42,740 bases of DNA from an uncultured beta proteobacterium. GTDB lineage: Bacteria; Pseudomonadota; Gammaproteobacteria; Burkholderiales; Burkholderiaceae_C. Location: assembly GCA_903927295.1 (NCBI GenBank), contig CAIYMN010000400.1, positions 1 through 42,740 of the forward strand, given 5' to 3'. The translations under genes were made by a program, and so were the position numbers. The number at the start of each line of letters is the position of its first letter. Within the stretch, counting starts at the first letter, position 1. A model generated the notes under the pieces. The model ran no database searches and had not been told where the DNA came from. It worked only from the letters and a program-made list of their open reading frames with translations. This document shows positions 8,073 through 15,863 of this stretch, piece by piece.

Positions 8073-9431
8073 GTGCTCTACCAACTCTACGAAACGCAGC
8101 GTTCCCTGATGGAGCCCCTGACTGACCTGGCTCACTCGGCTTCCAAGGTCTACGGCAATCCCTTGTCGTTGCTCGGACAGAGTCCGTTCGCACAACGGAT
8201 TTCAGCGGGCTACGACCTGATGCACCGCTTGGGCAAGGACTATGAAAAGCCGGAATTCGGTCTGCGCACGGTTGAGGTTGAAGGGGTCGAAGTGGCGATC
8301 CATGAGCGCATCGAAATTGACAAACCATTCTGTCAGTTGCGCCGCTTCAAGCGCTTCACGGACAATCCGGCAACCTTGCAAAAATTGAAAGATCAACCGG
8401 TGGTCTTGATAGTGGCGCCGCTGTCAGGCCACTACGCGACGCTATTGCGCGATACCGTCAAGACCATGCTGAAGGATCACAAGGTCTACATAACAGACTG
8501 GAAGAATGCCCGCCTGATACCGTTGTCGGACGGAAAGTTCTCGCTCGACGACTATGTCAATTACGTGCAGGAATTCATTCGCCACCTGCAGGGCAGTTAC
8601 GGTAATTGCCACGTGGTCAGCGTTTGTCAGCCAACCGTTCCTGTGCTGGCTGCTGTTTCCCTGATGGCCAGCCGCGGCGAGTTGACGCCTTTCACCATGA
8701 CCATGATGGGCGGTCCGATTGACGCGCGCAAATCGCCGACAGCGGTCAATAACCTGGCCATGAACAAGAGCCATGACTGGTTTGAAAATAACGTTATTTA
8801 CCGCGTTCCCACTAATTTTGCCGGCGCTGGTCGGCGTGTATACCCTGGCTTTCTGCAACACACGGGCTTCGTCGCTATGAACCCGAGCAACCACGCCAAG
8901 AGCCACTACGACTACTTCAAGGACCTGATCAAGGGTGACGGTGCAAGCACGGAAGCCCACCGCAAGTTCTACGACGAGTACAACGCCGTGCTCGACATGG
9001 ATGCTGACTACTACCTCGATACGATACGGGTCGTGTTTCAGGACTTCAGTCTGGTCAGCGGCACGTGGGACGTTGTGGGTGTGGATGGAAAGACCGAACG
9101 GGTGCGGCCTCAGGACATCACGACCACCGCCTTATTCTCGGTTGAAGGTGAACTCGACGACATTTCCGGCTCCGGTCAGACCGAGGCGGTTCACAGCATC
9201 TGCAGCGGCGTTCTCGCATCAGAACAAAAACATCTGGAAGTGCCCGGTGCCGGACATTACGGCATCTTCAGCGGCCGACGCTGGCGCGAGGTGGTCTACC
9301 CACAGGTGAAGGCCTTCATCCTCAGCCATCAGTCGACTGTCCAAACGCCTGCAAAGGCGCCAACCGCTCGGGTCAAGCCAAGCGCTGCGAAGACCCGGGC
9401 CGTACCCAAGAAGATCGCTCGCAAGAAATAA
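8073..9431 (+). CDS. phaZ: Intracellular polyhydroxyalkanoate (PHB) depolymerase
   Basis: A 452-aa protein of the PhaZa1 family (starting MLYQLYETQR, as in Ralstonia homologues). It hydrolyses amorphous intracellular PHB/PHBV granules to hydroxyacyl units. The nucleophile elbow reads VSVCQPTV, so a Cys replaces the usual Ser; this is the known state of this family. The late His (GAGHYGIFSGRRW) fits the catalytic triad. The start is GTG at 8073, with a modest GAAAG upstream. The last 35 or so residues are Lys/Ala/Pro-rich, probably a basic tail for binding DNA or the granule surface. The stop codon overlaps the start of the following RnfB-like gene (TAATG), so the two are translationally coupled. 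Confidence 0.92.
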   Translation: MLYQLYETQRSLMEPLTDLAHSASKVYGNPLSLLGQSPFAQRISAGYDLMHRLGKDYEKPEFGLRTVEVEGVEVAIHERIEIDKPFCQLRRFKRFTDNPATLQKLKDQPVVLIVAPLSGHYATLLRDTVKTMLKDHKVYITDWKNARLIPLSDGKFSLDDYVNYVQEFIRHLQGSYGNCHVVSVCQPTVPVLAAVSLMASRGELTPFTMTMMGGPIDARKSPTAVNNLAMNKSHDWFENNVIYRVPTNFAGAGRRVYPGFLQHTGFVAMNPSNHAKSHYDYFKDLIKGDGASTEAHRKFYDEYNAVLDMDADYYLDTIRVVFQDFSLVSGTWDVVGVDGKTERVRPQDITTTALFSVEGELDDISGSGQTEAVHSICSGVLASEQKHLEVPGAGHYGIFSGRRWREVVYPQVKAFILSHQSTVQTPAKAPTARVKPSAAKTRAVPKKIARKK

Positions 9432-10030
9432 TGCGCGCCTTGGCTGCCAGGGTTTTGGCGGTTCTGCCACAGACTCAGTGCCGCCGTTGTGGCTACAACG
9501 ACTGCACGGCCTACGCAAACGCGATTGCCGAAGGCGGTGCCAGGATCAACCAGTGCCCGCCCGGTGGCACCCAGGGGATTGCGCGGCTGGCTGCGGTTAC
9601 AGCCCAGGCGGTCGTCGTCCTGAACCCGGAAAACGGCACTGAGGGACCACGCAGTGCCGCCTTGATTGCTGAGGCCTTGTGTATCGGCTGCACCCTGTGC
9701 ATCAAGGGGTGTCCGACCGACGCCATCATCGGCAGCAACAAACAGATGCACACGGTGATCGAAGCTTACTGCACCGGATGCGAGCTTTGCCTGCCGATCT
9801 GCCCGGTCGATTGCATTGAAATGGAAAATGTGTCGGGCACCGCCAGCGGCTGGAATGCCTGGTCAGCCGGGCAAGCAGCAATGGCGCGCCAGCGCTACGA
9901 TTTTCATCAACAGCGAAGCGGATATGAGCTGACAGAAAACGCCGACATGTCGCAAGACAGGCACAGCGTCATTGAGGCCGTCGTAAAACGCGCGCGCCCC
10001 CAGCGCAACGCAAACAGCGGCAGGAACTAA
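9431..10030 (+). CDS. RnfB-like ferredoxin with three [4Fe-4S] sites
   Basis: A 199-aa protein. The N-terminal Cys set C17, C20, C25, C42 is the Fer4-type domain of RnfB. It is followed by two CxxCxxCxxxC clusters (C84, C87, C90, C94 and C114, C117, C120, C124). Unlike complete RnfB of Rnf complexes there is no N-terminal membrane helix, and no other rnf gene is nearby, so it is a soluble electron carrier. Stand-alone RnfB-like proteins are common in Burkholderiales, often near nth; here it is fused in translation to phaZ. It may act as the ferredoxin pool for the two oxidoreductase systems that flank it, which is inference from position. Confidence 0.85.
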   Translation: MRALAARVLAVLPQTQCRRCGYNDCTAYANAIAEGGARINQCPPGGTQGIARLAAVTAQAVVVLNPENGTEGPRSAALIAEALCIGCTLCIKGCPTDAIIGSNKQMHTVIEAYCTGCELCLPICPVDCIEMENVSGTASGWNAWSAGQAAMARQRYDFHQQRSGYELTENADMSQDRHSVIEAVVKRARPQRNANSGRN

Positions 10031-10039
10031 ACAGTCGTC

Positions 10040-10480
10040 CTAGCCAAGGGCATCGTTCACCTGGTCGTTGAACTCCGCCAGGCTGACCGCGTCGCCGATC
10101 TCGCGCGGCATCGCGTCCGCAACCGAAAACACACCGAGGGTCTTGTTGTTGTTGGAAATGATGGGCAAATGGCGAAAACCACGCTCTATCATCATCAGAA
10201 CCGCCTCGGCCACTTTCATGTCGGGGCCAATCGTTTGCGGGTTCGGGGTCATCACATTGGAGACGTGGGTAGTTTGTGGATTCATGGCCTTGGCCAGAAC
10301 ACGCGTGATCAAATCACGCTCCGTCAGTATGCCCAGCATGCTGCCTGAACTGTCCGTGATCAGCACGTTGCTGGACTTCGCCTTGGTCATGACACAGGCT
10401 GCCTCCCAGACCGTCGAGTGAGGCGGCAAAGTGACCACATGACGCTGCGTCAGGGATTGAAAAACAGTCCGTTCAGGCAT
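10040..10480 (-). CDS. CBS-domain pair protein
   Basis: A 146-aa protein made of two CBS domains (about 15-70 and 82-140), with the typical V..T..P and G.LTERDLI elements. CBS pairs bind adenine nucleotides or NAD-type ligands and act as energy sensors. The start MPERTVF has AAGGA ten bases upstream; the longer frame into korB is not needed. It is the last gene of the minus-strand operon that carries the second oxidoreductase (51 bp gap), and converges with the RnfB-like gene 9 bp away. A role as nucleotide-dependent modulator of the oxidoreductase is inferred from linkage only. Confidence 0.85.
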   Translation of the reverse strand: MPERTVFQSLTQRHVVTLPPHSTVWEAACVMTKAKSSNVLITDSSGSMLGILTERDLITRVLAKAMNPQTTHVSNVMTPNPQTIGPDMKVAEAVLMMIERGFRHLPIISNNNKTLGVFSVADAMPREIGDAVSLAEFNDQVNDALG

Positions 10481-10530
10481 GGTGAGAGTCCTTTCAAAAA
10501 TCTCGGGTGAATGGTTGCAGCAGGCGACCC

Positions 10531-11586
10531 CTAACGCAGCGATGCGTTGATTCTGTCGAGCACCCTGGAGCCCGGGCACAGTTGCTTGACGCCCAGTGCG
10601 TTGAGCGGCGTGTCACTGGTGTTGAGCGACATGTGCAGATCCGTGGCAATCGGGTCCAGATACAAGAGTCCGGTCACCACCTCACCGCGCACCTGGTGCG
10701 AATTCATGTAACTCAAAGCGGCGTAGCGGTCAGTGGGATCGTAGTCCTGGTGCAGTTTGCGCAAGCGCAAGGTAGAGCCGTCGTGCTGCTCAACGTCTAT
10801 CACCGAGCCCGGCGCGTACTCGGCTGTGATCTCCTCGCGTGACGTCATGAAGTCGATCCGGCTGACAGCCTCGTTGTGCTGGCGCACATAGTCGTAACTC
10901 TTGGTGCTGCCACCATGGTTATTGAACGTGACGCAGGGGCTGATGACGTCGATGAAAGCAGCTCCACCGTGGTCAATGGCGCCCTTGATGAGTGGCACCA
11001 GTTGCGCCTTGTCGCCAGAGAAACTGCGCGCCACATAAGTCGCACCCAGCTGCAGCGCCAACCCCACCAGATCCACCGGGCTGTCGCTGTTGATGACACC
11101 CTTCTTGCTCTTAGAACCGCGGTCGGCGGTCGCAGAGAACTGTCCTTTGGTCAGTCCATAAACACCGTTGTTCTCCACGATGTAAGCCATGCGCACACCT
11201 CGGCGCATCGCGTTGGCAAATTGTCCCAATCCAATGGAAGCGGAATCACCGTCGCCGGAGACACCCAGATACAGCAGGTCGCGATTTGCCAGATTGGCGC
11301 CTGTCAACACCGAGGGCATGCGCCCGTGCACCGTGTTGAAACCGTGTGACGCCCCCAGAAAATAATCGGGTGTCTTGGAACTGCAGCCAATGCCGGAAAG
11401 CTTAGCCACACGGTGTGGTTCGATGTTGAGTTCCCAGCAAGCCTGGATGATGGCTGCAGAAATCGAGTCGTGTCCGCATCCCGCGCACAGTGTGGAAATG
11501 CGCCCCTCGTAATCGCGCCGCGTGTAACCTACCTTGTTGGTGGTAAGCGTCGGGTGATGCAGTTTGGGTTTGGCGAGGTAGGTCAT
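10531..11586 (-). CDS. korB: 2-oxoglutarate oxidoreductase beta subunit (KorB type)
   Basis: A 351-aa TPP/[4Fe-4S] subunit of the Mycobacterium/Thauera KorB type. C34, C37 (LCAGCGHD), C68 and C218 (SPCVTFNNH) supply the cluster ligands; GDGD (111-114) with ENNGVYGLTKGQ binds TPP. The SPCVTFNN..GGSTKSY segment is diagnostic of this subgroup and is absent from the other beta subunit in the window. It forms succinyl-CoA and CO2 from 2-oxoglutarate and CoA, passing electrons on. Its ATG overlaps the stop of the alpha gene (ATGA at 11583-11586), so expression is coupled. Confidence 0.92.
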   Translation of the reverse strand: MTYLAKPKLHHPTLTTNKVGYTRRDYEGRISTLCAGCGHDSISAAIIQACWELNIEPHRVAKLSGIGCSSKTPDYFLGASHGFNTVHGRMPSVLTGANLANRDLLYLGVSGDGDSASIGLGQFANAMRRGVRMAYIVENNGVYGLTKGQFSATADRGSKSKKGVINSDSPVDLVGLALQLGATYVARSFSGDKAQLVPLIKGAIDHGGAAFIDVISPCVTFNNHGGSTKSYDYVRQHNEAVSRIDFMTSREEITAEYAPGSVIDVEQHDGSTLRLRKLHQDYDPTDRYAALSYMNSHQVRGEVVTGLLYLDPIATDLHMSLNTSDTPLNALGVKQLCPGSRVLDRINASLR

Positions 11587-13397
11587 ACGGCCTCCAGTTG
11601 CAGGTTCTGCTCGATGAATTGGGTGATGAAACGCGCAGTAATCGGCGTGCCGTCGTAGTGCAGCACCTTGATCAGGCGCGCCGGGTCGATCGCCAATTCG
11701 TTGACCAGCAACGATTGCATCTGGCCATCCCGATTTTGTTCCACCACGAACACCTTGTCGTGCTCGGCAATGAAGTTCTCGACGGAAGCCGGGAACGGGA
11801 AGGCGCGCAGACGCATCGCGTCGATGTGGATCCCGTTGGCAGTCAGCACGTCAAGCGCTTCCTGCATCGCCGGACTGGTCGAACCAAAATAAAGCACGCC
11901 CATCCTGGTTGGTTTTTCGGCCTTGCGCAGCACCGGTTGCGGCACAAGATCAGCAGCTGTCTGGAACTTGTGCAGCAGACGTTTCATGTTGTAGATGTAA
12001 TCCGGGCCGCGCTCCGAGTAGCGCGCGTACGGATCACGCGTGGTGCCCCGTGTGAAGAAACTGCCCTTGGTCGGGTGGGTACCAGGCAAGGTGCGCCACG
12101 GAATCCCGTCGCCATCCACATCCTTGTAACGGCCAAAATCCTTGCCTGCTTCGAGTTCCTCGGCGGTCATGACTTTGCCACGGTCGTACTCGCGTTTATC
12201 GTCCCAGACAAAGGGCTTGCACAGCCGCTGGTTCATGCCAATGTCCAGATCGGTCATGACAAAAATCGGCGTCTGCAGACGATCGGCCAGATCCAGCGCG
12301 GCCGCTGATTGCTCAAAGCATTCATAAGGATCTTCCGGAAAAAGCATCACATGTTTGGTGTCGCCGTGCGAGGCGTAGGCGCAGCTCAGCAGATCGGACT
12401 GCTGCGTACGCGTGGGCATACCGGTAGAAGGTCCACCGCGCTGCACATTGATAATGGTGACCGGAATCTCTGCGAAATAGGCCAGACCAATGAATTCCGA
12501 CATGAGGGAAATGCCAGGACCAGAGGTCGCCGTAAAGGCACGCGCACCGTTCCAGCCAGCACCCACCACCATGCCAATCGAAGCCAACTCGTCTTCCGCC
12601 TGCACAATGGCCACATTGCTGCGCCCGGTATGCTCGTCGATGCGGTACTTGTCGCAATACTTCTGGAATGCCTCGGGCACTGAAGAAGATGGGGTGATCG
12701 GGTACCAGGCGGCAACTGACGCACCACCATAAACACAACCCAGCGCGGCTGCGCTGTTGCCGTCGGTGAAGATCTGGTCACCCACCTTGTCGGCGCGGCG
12801 CACACGCAAACCGATCGGTGCGCTCAGATGTTGCGTGACATAGTCCCGCCCCAGATGCAGCGCACGAACGTTGGAATCGAGCAGCATCTCCTTGCCACGA
12901 TATTGCTCGGAAAAGAGTTTTTCGAACACCTCGGCTTCGACATCGAGCAGCACAGAGAGCGCACCAACGTAAATGATGTTCTTGAAAAGTTGGCGCTGCC
13001 GCGAGTCGGTGTAGGCCGCGTTGGCAATCTCGGTCAGCGGAATACCAATGACCTCGATGTCCTTGCGAAAACGCGATTCCGGGATCGGTCGCGTGCTGTC
13101 ATAAAAAAGGTAACCGCCACTTTGAATTTCGCCGACATCGTTGTCCCAGGTCTGCGGATTCATGGCGACCATCATGTCTACGCCACCGCGGCGACCGCCG
13201 TAGCCTTTTTCACAGACTCTGGCTTCGTACCAGGTTGGCATCCCCTGAATGTTGCTGGGGAAAATGTTGCGCGGACTGACCGGCACGCCCATGCGCATGA
13301 TGGCTTTGGCAAACAGTTCGTTGGCCGAGGCCGAGCCGGAACCGTTGACGTTGGCGAACTTGATGACGAAGTCGTTGATAGCTTCTATGTGTTTCAT
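11583..13397 (-). CDS. korA: 2-oxoglutarate oxidoreductase gamma-alpha subunit (KorA type)
   Basis: A 604-aa fused subunit: gamma domain at about 1-190 (GSGSASANELFAKAI, GGRRGGVDMMVA) and alpha domain from about 215 (YPITPSSSVPE, TSGPGISLMSEF, RGGPSTGMPTRTQQSDL). The calculated size of roughly 66 kDa fits the large subunit of the 2-oxoglutarate oxidoreductases of Thauera and Azoarcus. The start MKHIEAIN at 13397 is chosen because it overlaps the stop of the upstream gene as ATGA, whereas the longer frame would run deep into it. Functions with korB (coupled downstream) and the flavoprotein gene upstream. Confidence 0.92.
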   Translation of the reverse strand: MKHIEAINDFVIKFANVNGSGSASANELFAKAIMRMGVPVSPRNIFPSNIQGMPTWYEARVCEKGYGGRRGGVDMMVAMNPQTWDNDVGEIQSGGYLFYDSTRPIPESRFRKDIEVIGIPLTEIANAAYTDSRQRQLFKNIIYVGALSVLLDVEAEVFEKLFSEQYRGKEMLLDSNVRALHLGRDYVTQHLSAPIGLRVRRADKVGDQIFTDGNSAAALGCVYGGASVAAWYPITPSSSVPEAFQKYCDKYRIDEHTGRSNVAIVQAEDELASIGMVVGAGWNGARAFTATSGPGISLMSEFIGLAYFAEIPVTIINVQRGGPSTGMPTRTQQSDLLSCAYASHGDTKHVMLFPEDPYECFEQSAAALDLADRLQTPIFVMTDLDIGMNQRLCKPFVWDDKREYDRGKVMTAEELEAGKDFGRYKDVDGDGIPWRTLPGTHPTKGSFFTRGTTRDPYARYSERGPDYIYNMKRLLHKFQTAADLVPQPVLRKAEKPTRMGVLYFGSTSPAMQEALDVLTANGIHIDAMRLRAFPFPASVENFIAEHDKVFVVEQNRDGQMQSLLVNELAIDPARLIKVLHYDGTPITARFITQFIEQNLQLEAV

Positions 13398-15226
13398 ACG
13401 GCCTCCATCGCGCGGCGAACGACTTTGCCATCCCGGCAACGGGCTCCAGCCTGCGTCGTACTGAATAAGAATTTCTGCATATCCCAGGCCCCGGTCGGGC
13501 AACGCTCGGCACACAAGCCGCAATGCAGACAAACGTCCTCATCTTTCACCATCACACGTCCTGTCTTGAGCGCGCCAGACACGTAGAGGTCCTGCGCAAA
13601 GTTGGTCGCCGGCGCTTTCAGGCGGGTGCGCAGATCATCCTCTTCACCGTTCTTGGTGAAGGTGATGCAATCCATCGGGCAGATGTCGACGCACGCATCA
13701 CATTCAATGCACGTGTGCTTGGTAAATACGGTCTCGACGTCGCAGTTCAGGCAGCGATGCGTCTCCTTGAACGCCGTGGCCGCATCGAAACCCAGTTCCA
13801 CTTCAACCCGGATACTGGCCAATGCCACCTCCGCTTTCGCCCATGGCACCTTGAAACGGGAATCTCCCGACACTGAACTGTCGTAACTCCACTCGTGAAT
13901 CCCCATCTTGGCTGACATCAGATTGGTCATGGGTGCCGGACGACGGTGCACGTCTTCGCCATGGAGCAGGCGATCAATCGACACCGCTGCCTCGTGACCA
14001 TGCGCCACGGCTGTAATGATGTTCTTTGGCCCGTAAGCCGCGTCACCACCAAAAAATACGTTCGGCACAGTGGACTGGAACGCATCGGCCACCAACACCG
14101 GCAAACCCCACTTGTCAAATTCGATACCGACATCGCTCTCAATCCAGGGGAACGCGTTTTCCTGACCGACGGCAATCAGCACGGCATCGCACTCGACGAG
14201 CACATCGGGCACGCCGGTGGGCACCAGTGAGCGTCGACCCTTGTCGTCATAGACCGCTTTCACAATCTCAAAACGCATGCCGGTCAATTTGCCATTGGCA
14301 TGCTCAAAGGACTTGGGAACATGGAAGTTCAGAATCGGAATGCCCTCATGCAGGGCATCCTCTTTCTCCCAGGGAGATGCCTTCATCTCTTCAAAACCGC
14401 TGCGCACAATTACCTTCACATCACTGCCGCCCATGCGCCGCGCCGAGCGGCAGCAATCCATCGCGGTATTGCCCCCCCCGAGCACAATGACACGCTTGCC
14501 GATGCTGGTGATATGCCCAAAGGAAACTGAAGCCAGCCAGTCAATACCGATGTGGATGTTCTCCTTGATGTCCCAGCGCCCGGGAACATCCAGATCGCGA
14601 CCACGTGGTGCGCCGCATCCAACGAAGACGGCGTCGTAGCCTTCGGTCAAAAGCTTGCGCATGGAATCAATGCGCTGACCGCCTTTGAACTGCACGCCCA
14701 GATCGAGGATGTAACCAGTCTCTTCATCAATCACCGACTCGGGCAGGCGAAAACGTGGGATCTGGCTGCGAATGAAACCACCCGCCTTGGCCTCGCCATC
14801 AAACACCGTCACTTCGTAACCAAGCGGCGCCAGATCCCTCGCGACTGTCAGAGAAGCCGGGCCGGCACCGACACAGGCCACACGCTTGCCGTTCTTGGGA
14901 GCGACAGCGGGCATGCGATGCTTGACGTCGTCCTTGTTGTCGGCCGCGACGCGCTTGAGCCGGCAAATGGCCACTGGCTCCGGATGATCGCCATTGCTTT
15001 CTTCGACCCGACCGCGGCGGCAGGCCGGCTCGCAGGGACGGTCGCAGGTGCGCCCCAGCACGCCCGGAAATACGTTGGAAACCCAGTTCACCATGTAGGC
15101 ATCGCTGTAACGGCCCTGGCCGATCAAGCGGATGTACTCTGGAACGGGAGTGTGGGCTGGACAGGCCCATTGACAATCTACGACTTTGTGAAAATAGTTT
15201 GGATTAGCGGTGTTGGTAGGTTGCAA
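13394..15226 (-). CDS. Flavin/Fe-S gamma subunit: NAD(P)-coupling partner of KorAB
   Basis: About 610 aa. I place the start at a TTG (15226) because CAGGAGA lies five bases upstream; an ATG-initiated form up to 15313 would have no such site. N-terminal Cys are C18, C22 and C61, C65, C69, a shortened version of the GltD-type cluster region. GAGPAS then binds FAD and GGGNTAMD NAD(P)H. Near the C-terminus two ferredoxin-like clusters follow (HTCIECDACVDICP and DVCLHCGLCAERCP), plus an extra CLNC. The size of about 67 kDa and the linkage match the flavin subunit of the three-subunit 2-oxoglutarate:NADP+ oxidoreductase described in Azoarcus evansii. It passes electrons from KorAB to NADP+ or the reverse. 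Confidence 0.8.
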   Translation of the reverse strand: MQPTNTANPNYFHKVVDCQWACPAHTPVPEYIRLIGQGRYSDAYMVNWVSNVFPGVLGRTCDRPCEPACRRGRVEESNGDHPEPVAICRLKRVAADNKDDVKHRMPAVAPKNGKRVACVGAGPASLTVARDLAPLGYEVTVFDGEAKAGGFIRSQIPRFRLPESVIDEETGYILDLGVQFKGGQRIDSMRKLLTEGYDAVFVGCGAPRGRDLDVPGRWDIKENIHIGIDWLASVSFGHITSIGKRVIVLGGGNTAMDCCRSARRMGGSDVKVIVRSGFEEMKASPWEKEDALHEGIPILNFHVPKSFEHANGKLTGMRFEIVKAVYDDKGRRSLVPTGVPDVLVECDAVLIAVGQENAFPWIESDVGIEFDKWGLPVLVADAFQSTVPNVFFGGDAAYGPKNIITAVAHGHEAAVSIDRLLHGEDVHRRPAPMTNLMSAKMGIHEWSYDSSVSGDSRFKVPWAKAEVALASIRVEVELGFDAATAFKETHRCLNCDVETVFTKHTCIECDACVDICPMDCITFTKNGEEDDLRTRLKAPATNFAQDLYVSGALKTGRVMVKDEDVCLHCGLCAERCPTGAWDMQKFLFSTTQAGARCRDGKVVRRAMEAV

Positions 15227-15334
15227 GTCTGTCTCCTGAGCCGCGATGGCGGCAGGGTGAACGGGGAGTGTACGCCAGTGATCTTGCCAAATTGCCGCCA
15301 GCGCCATCGCCAATCAGGGCCGCTTCAGCAGACT

Positions 15335-15348
15335 TTGACCTATATCAA
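15335..15348 (-). promoter_or_regulatory. FNR-like box upstream of the second Kor operon
   Basis: Read on the minus strand this is TTGATATAGGTCAA, nine of ten matches to TTGAT-N4-ATCAA. It lies in the 150-bp gap between the VOC gene and the kor gamma gene and about 110 bp before its TTG start. No convincing -10 follows at the class II distance, so activation geometry is unclear. Confidence 0.5.
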
Positions 15349-15376
15349 CTAAGTTTACCTGTGGTCGCAAGCTACC

Positions 15377-15862
15377 TCAGGTCGACGTTGCCGCAAGACG
15401 GGCAAAAGCTGCCACGACTTCGGGTGGCGCCTGCACCAGTTCGATCAGCACACCCTCGCCGCTGATCGGAAATTCTTCATTGTGTCGTGGATGCAAAAAA
15501 CAGATGTCGAAGCCGGCCGCGCCGGCGCGGATGCCACCCGGCGCGAAGCGCACCCCCTGCGCTGTCAGCCATTGAACCGCAGTCGGCAAATCATCAATCC
15601 ACAAACCTACATGGTTCAGGGGCGTAGTGTGCACTGCCGGTTTCTTCTCGCTATCAAGAGGCTGCATCAGGTCAACCTCGACTTTGAACGGACCGCTGCC
15701 GATGGCGCAAATGTCTTCGTCCACGTTTTCGCGCTCGCTGCGAAAGGTACCTGTCACCTCGAGGCCAAGCATATTGACCCAGAGCCTTTGCAAGCGAGCC
15801 TTGTCGGGGCCGCCAATGGCGATTTGCTGGATTCCCAGCACCTTGAACGGTCTGCTCGTCAT
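15377..15862 (-). CDS. VOC-fold protein, probable methylmalonyl-CoA epimerase
   Basis: A 161-aa vicinal-oxygen-chelate protein with two beta-alpha-beta-beta-beta modules. H at NHVGLWIDD and E at GVLIELVQ occupy usual metal-ligand positions, but the first-strand ligand is Q (GIQQIAIG) where epimerases and glyoxalases carry His. The start MTSRPFKV leaves a 1-base gap to the pccA stop, so it belongs to the propionyl-CoA operon. Context argues for epimerisation of (S)- to (R)-methylmalonyl-CoA between carboxylase and mutase. The altered ligand leaves room for a lyase or another VOC activity. Confidence 0.7.
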   Translation of the reverse strand: MTSRPFKVLGIQQIAIGGPDKARLQRLWVNMLGLEVTGTFRSERENVDEDICAIGSGPFKVEVDLMQPLDSEKKPAVHTTPLNHVGLWIDDLPTAVQWLTAQGVRFAPGGIRAGAAGFDICFLHPRHNEEFPISGEGVLIELVQAPPEVVAAFARLAATST

Positions 15863-15863
15863 A

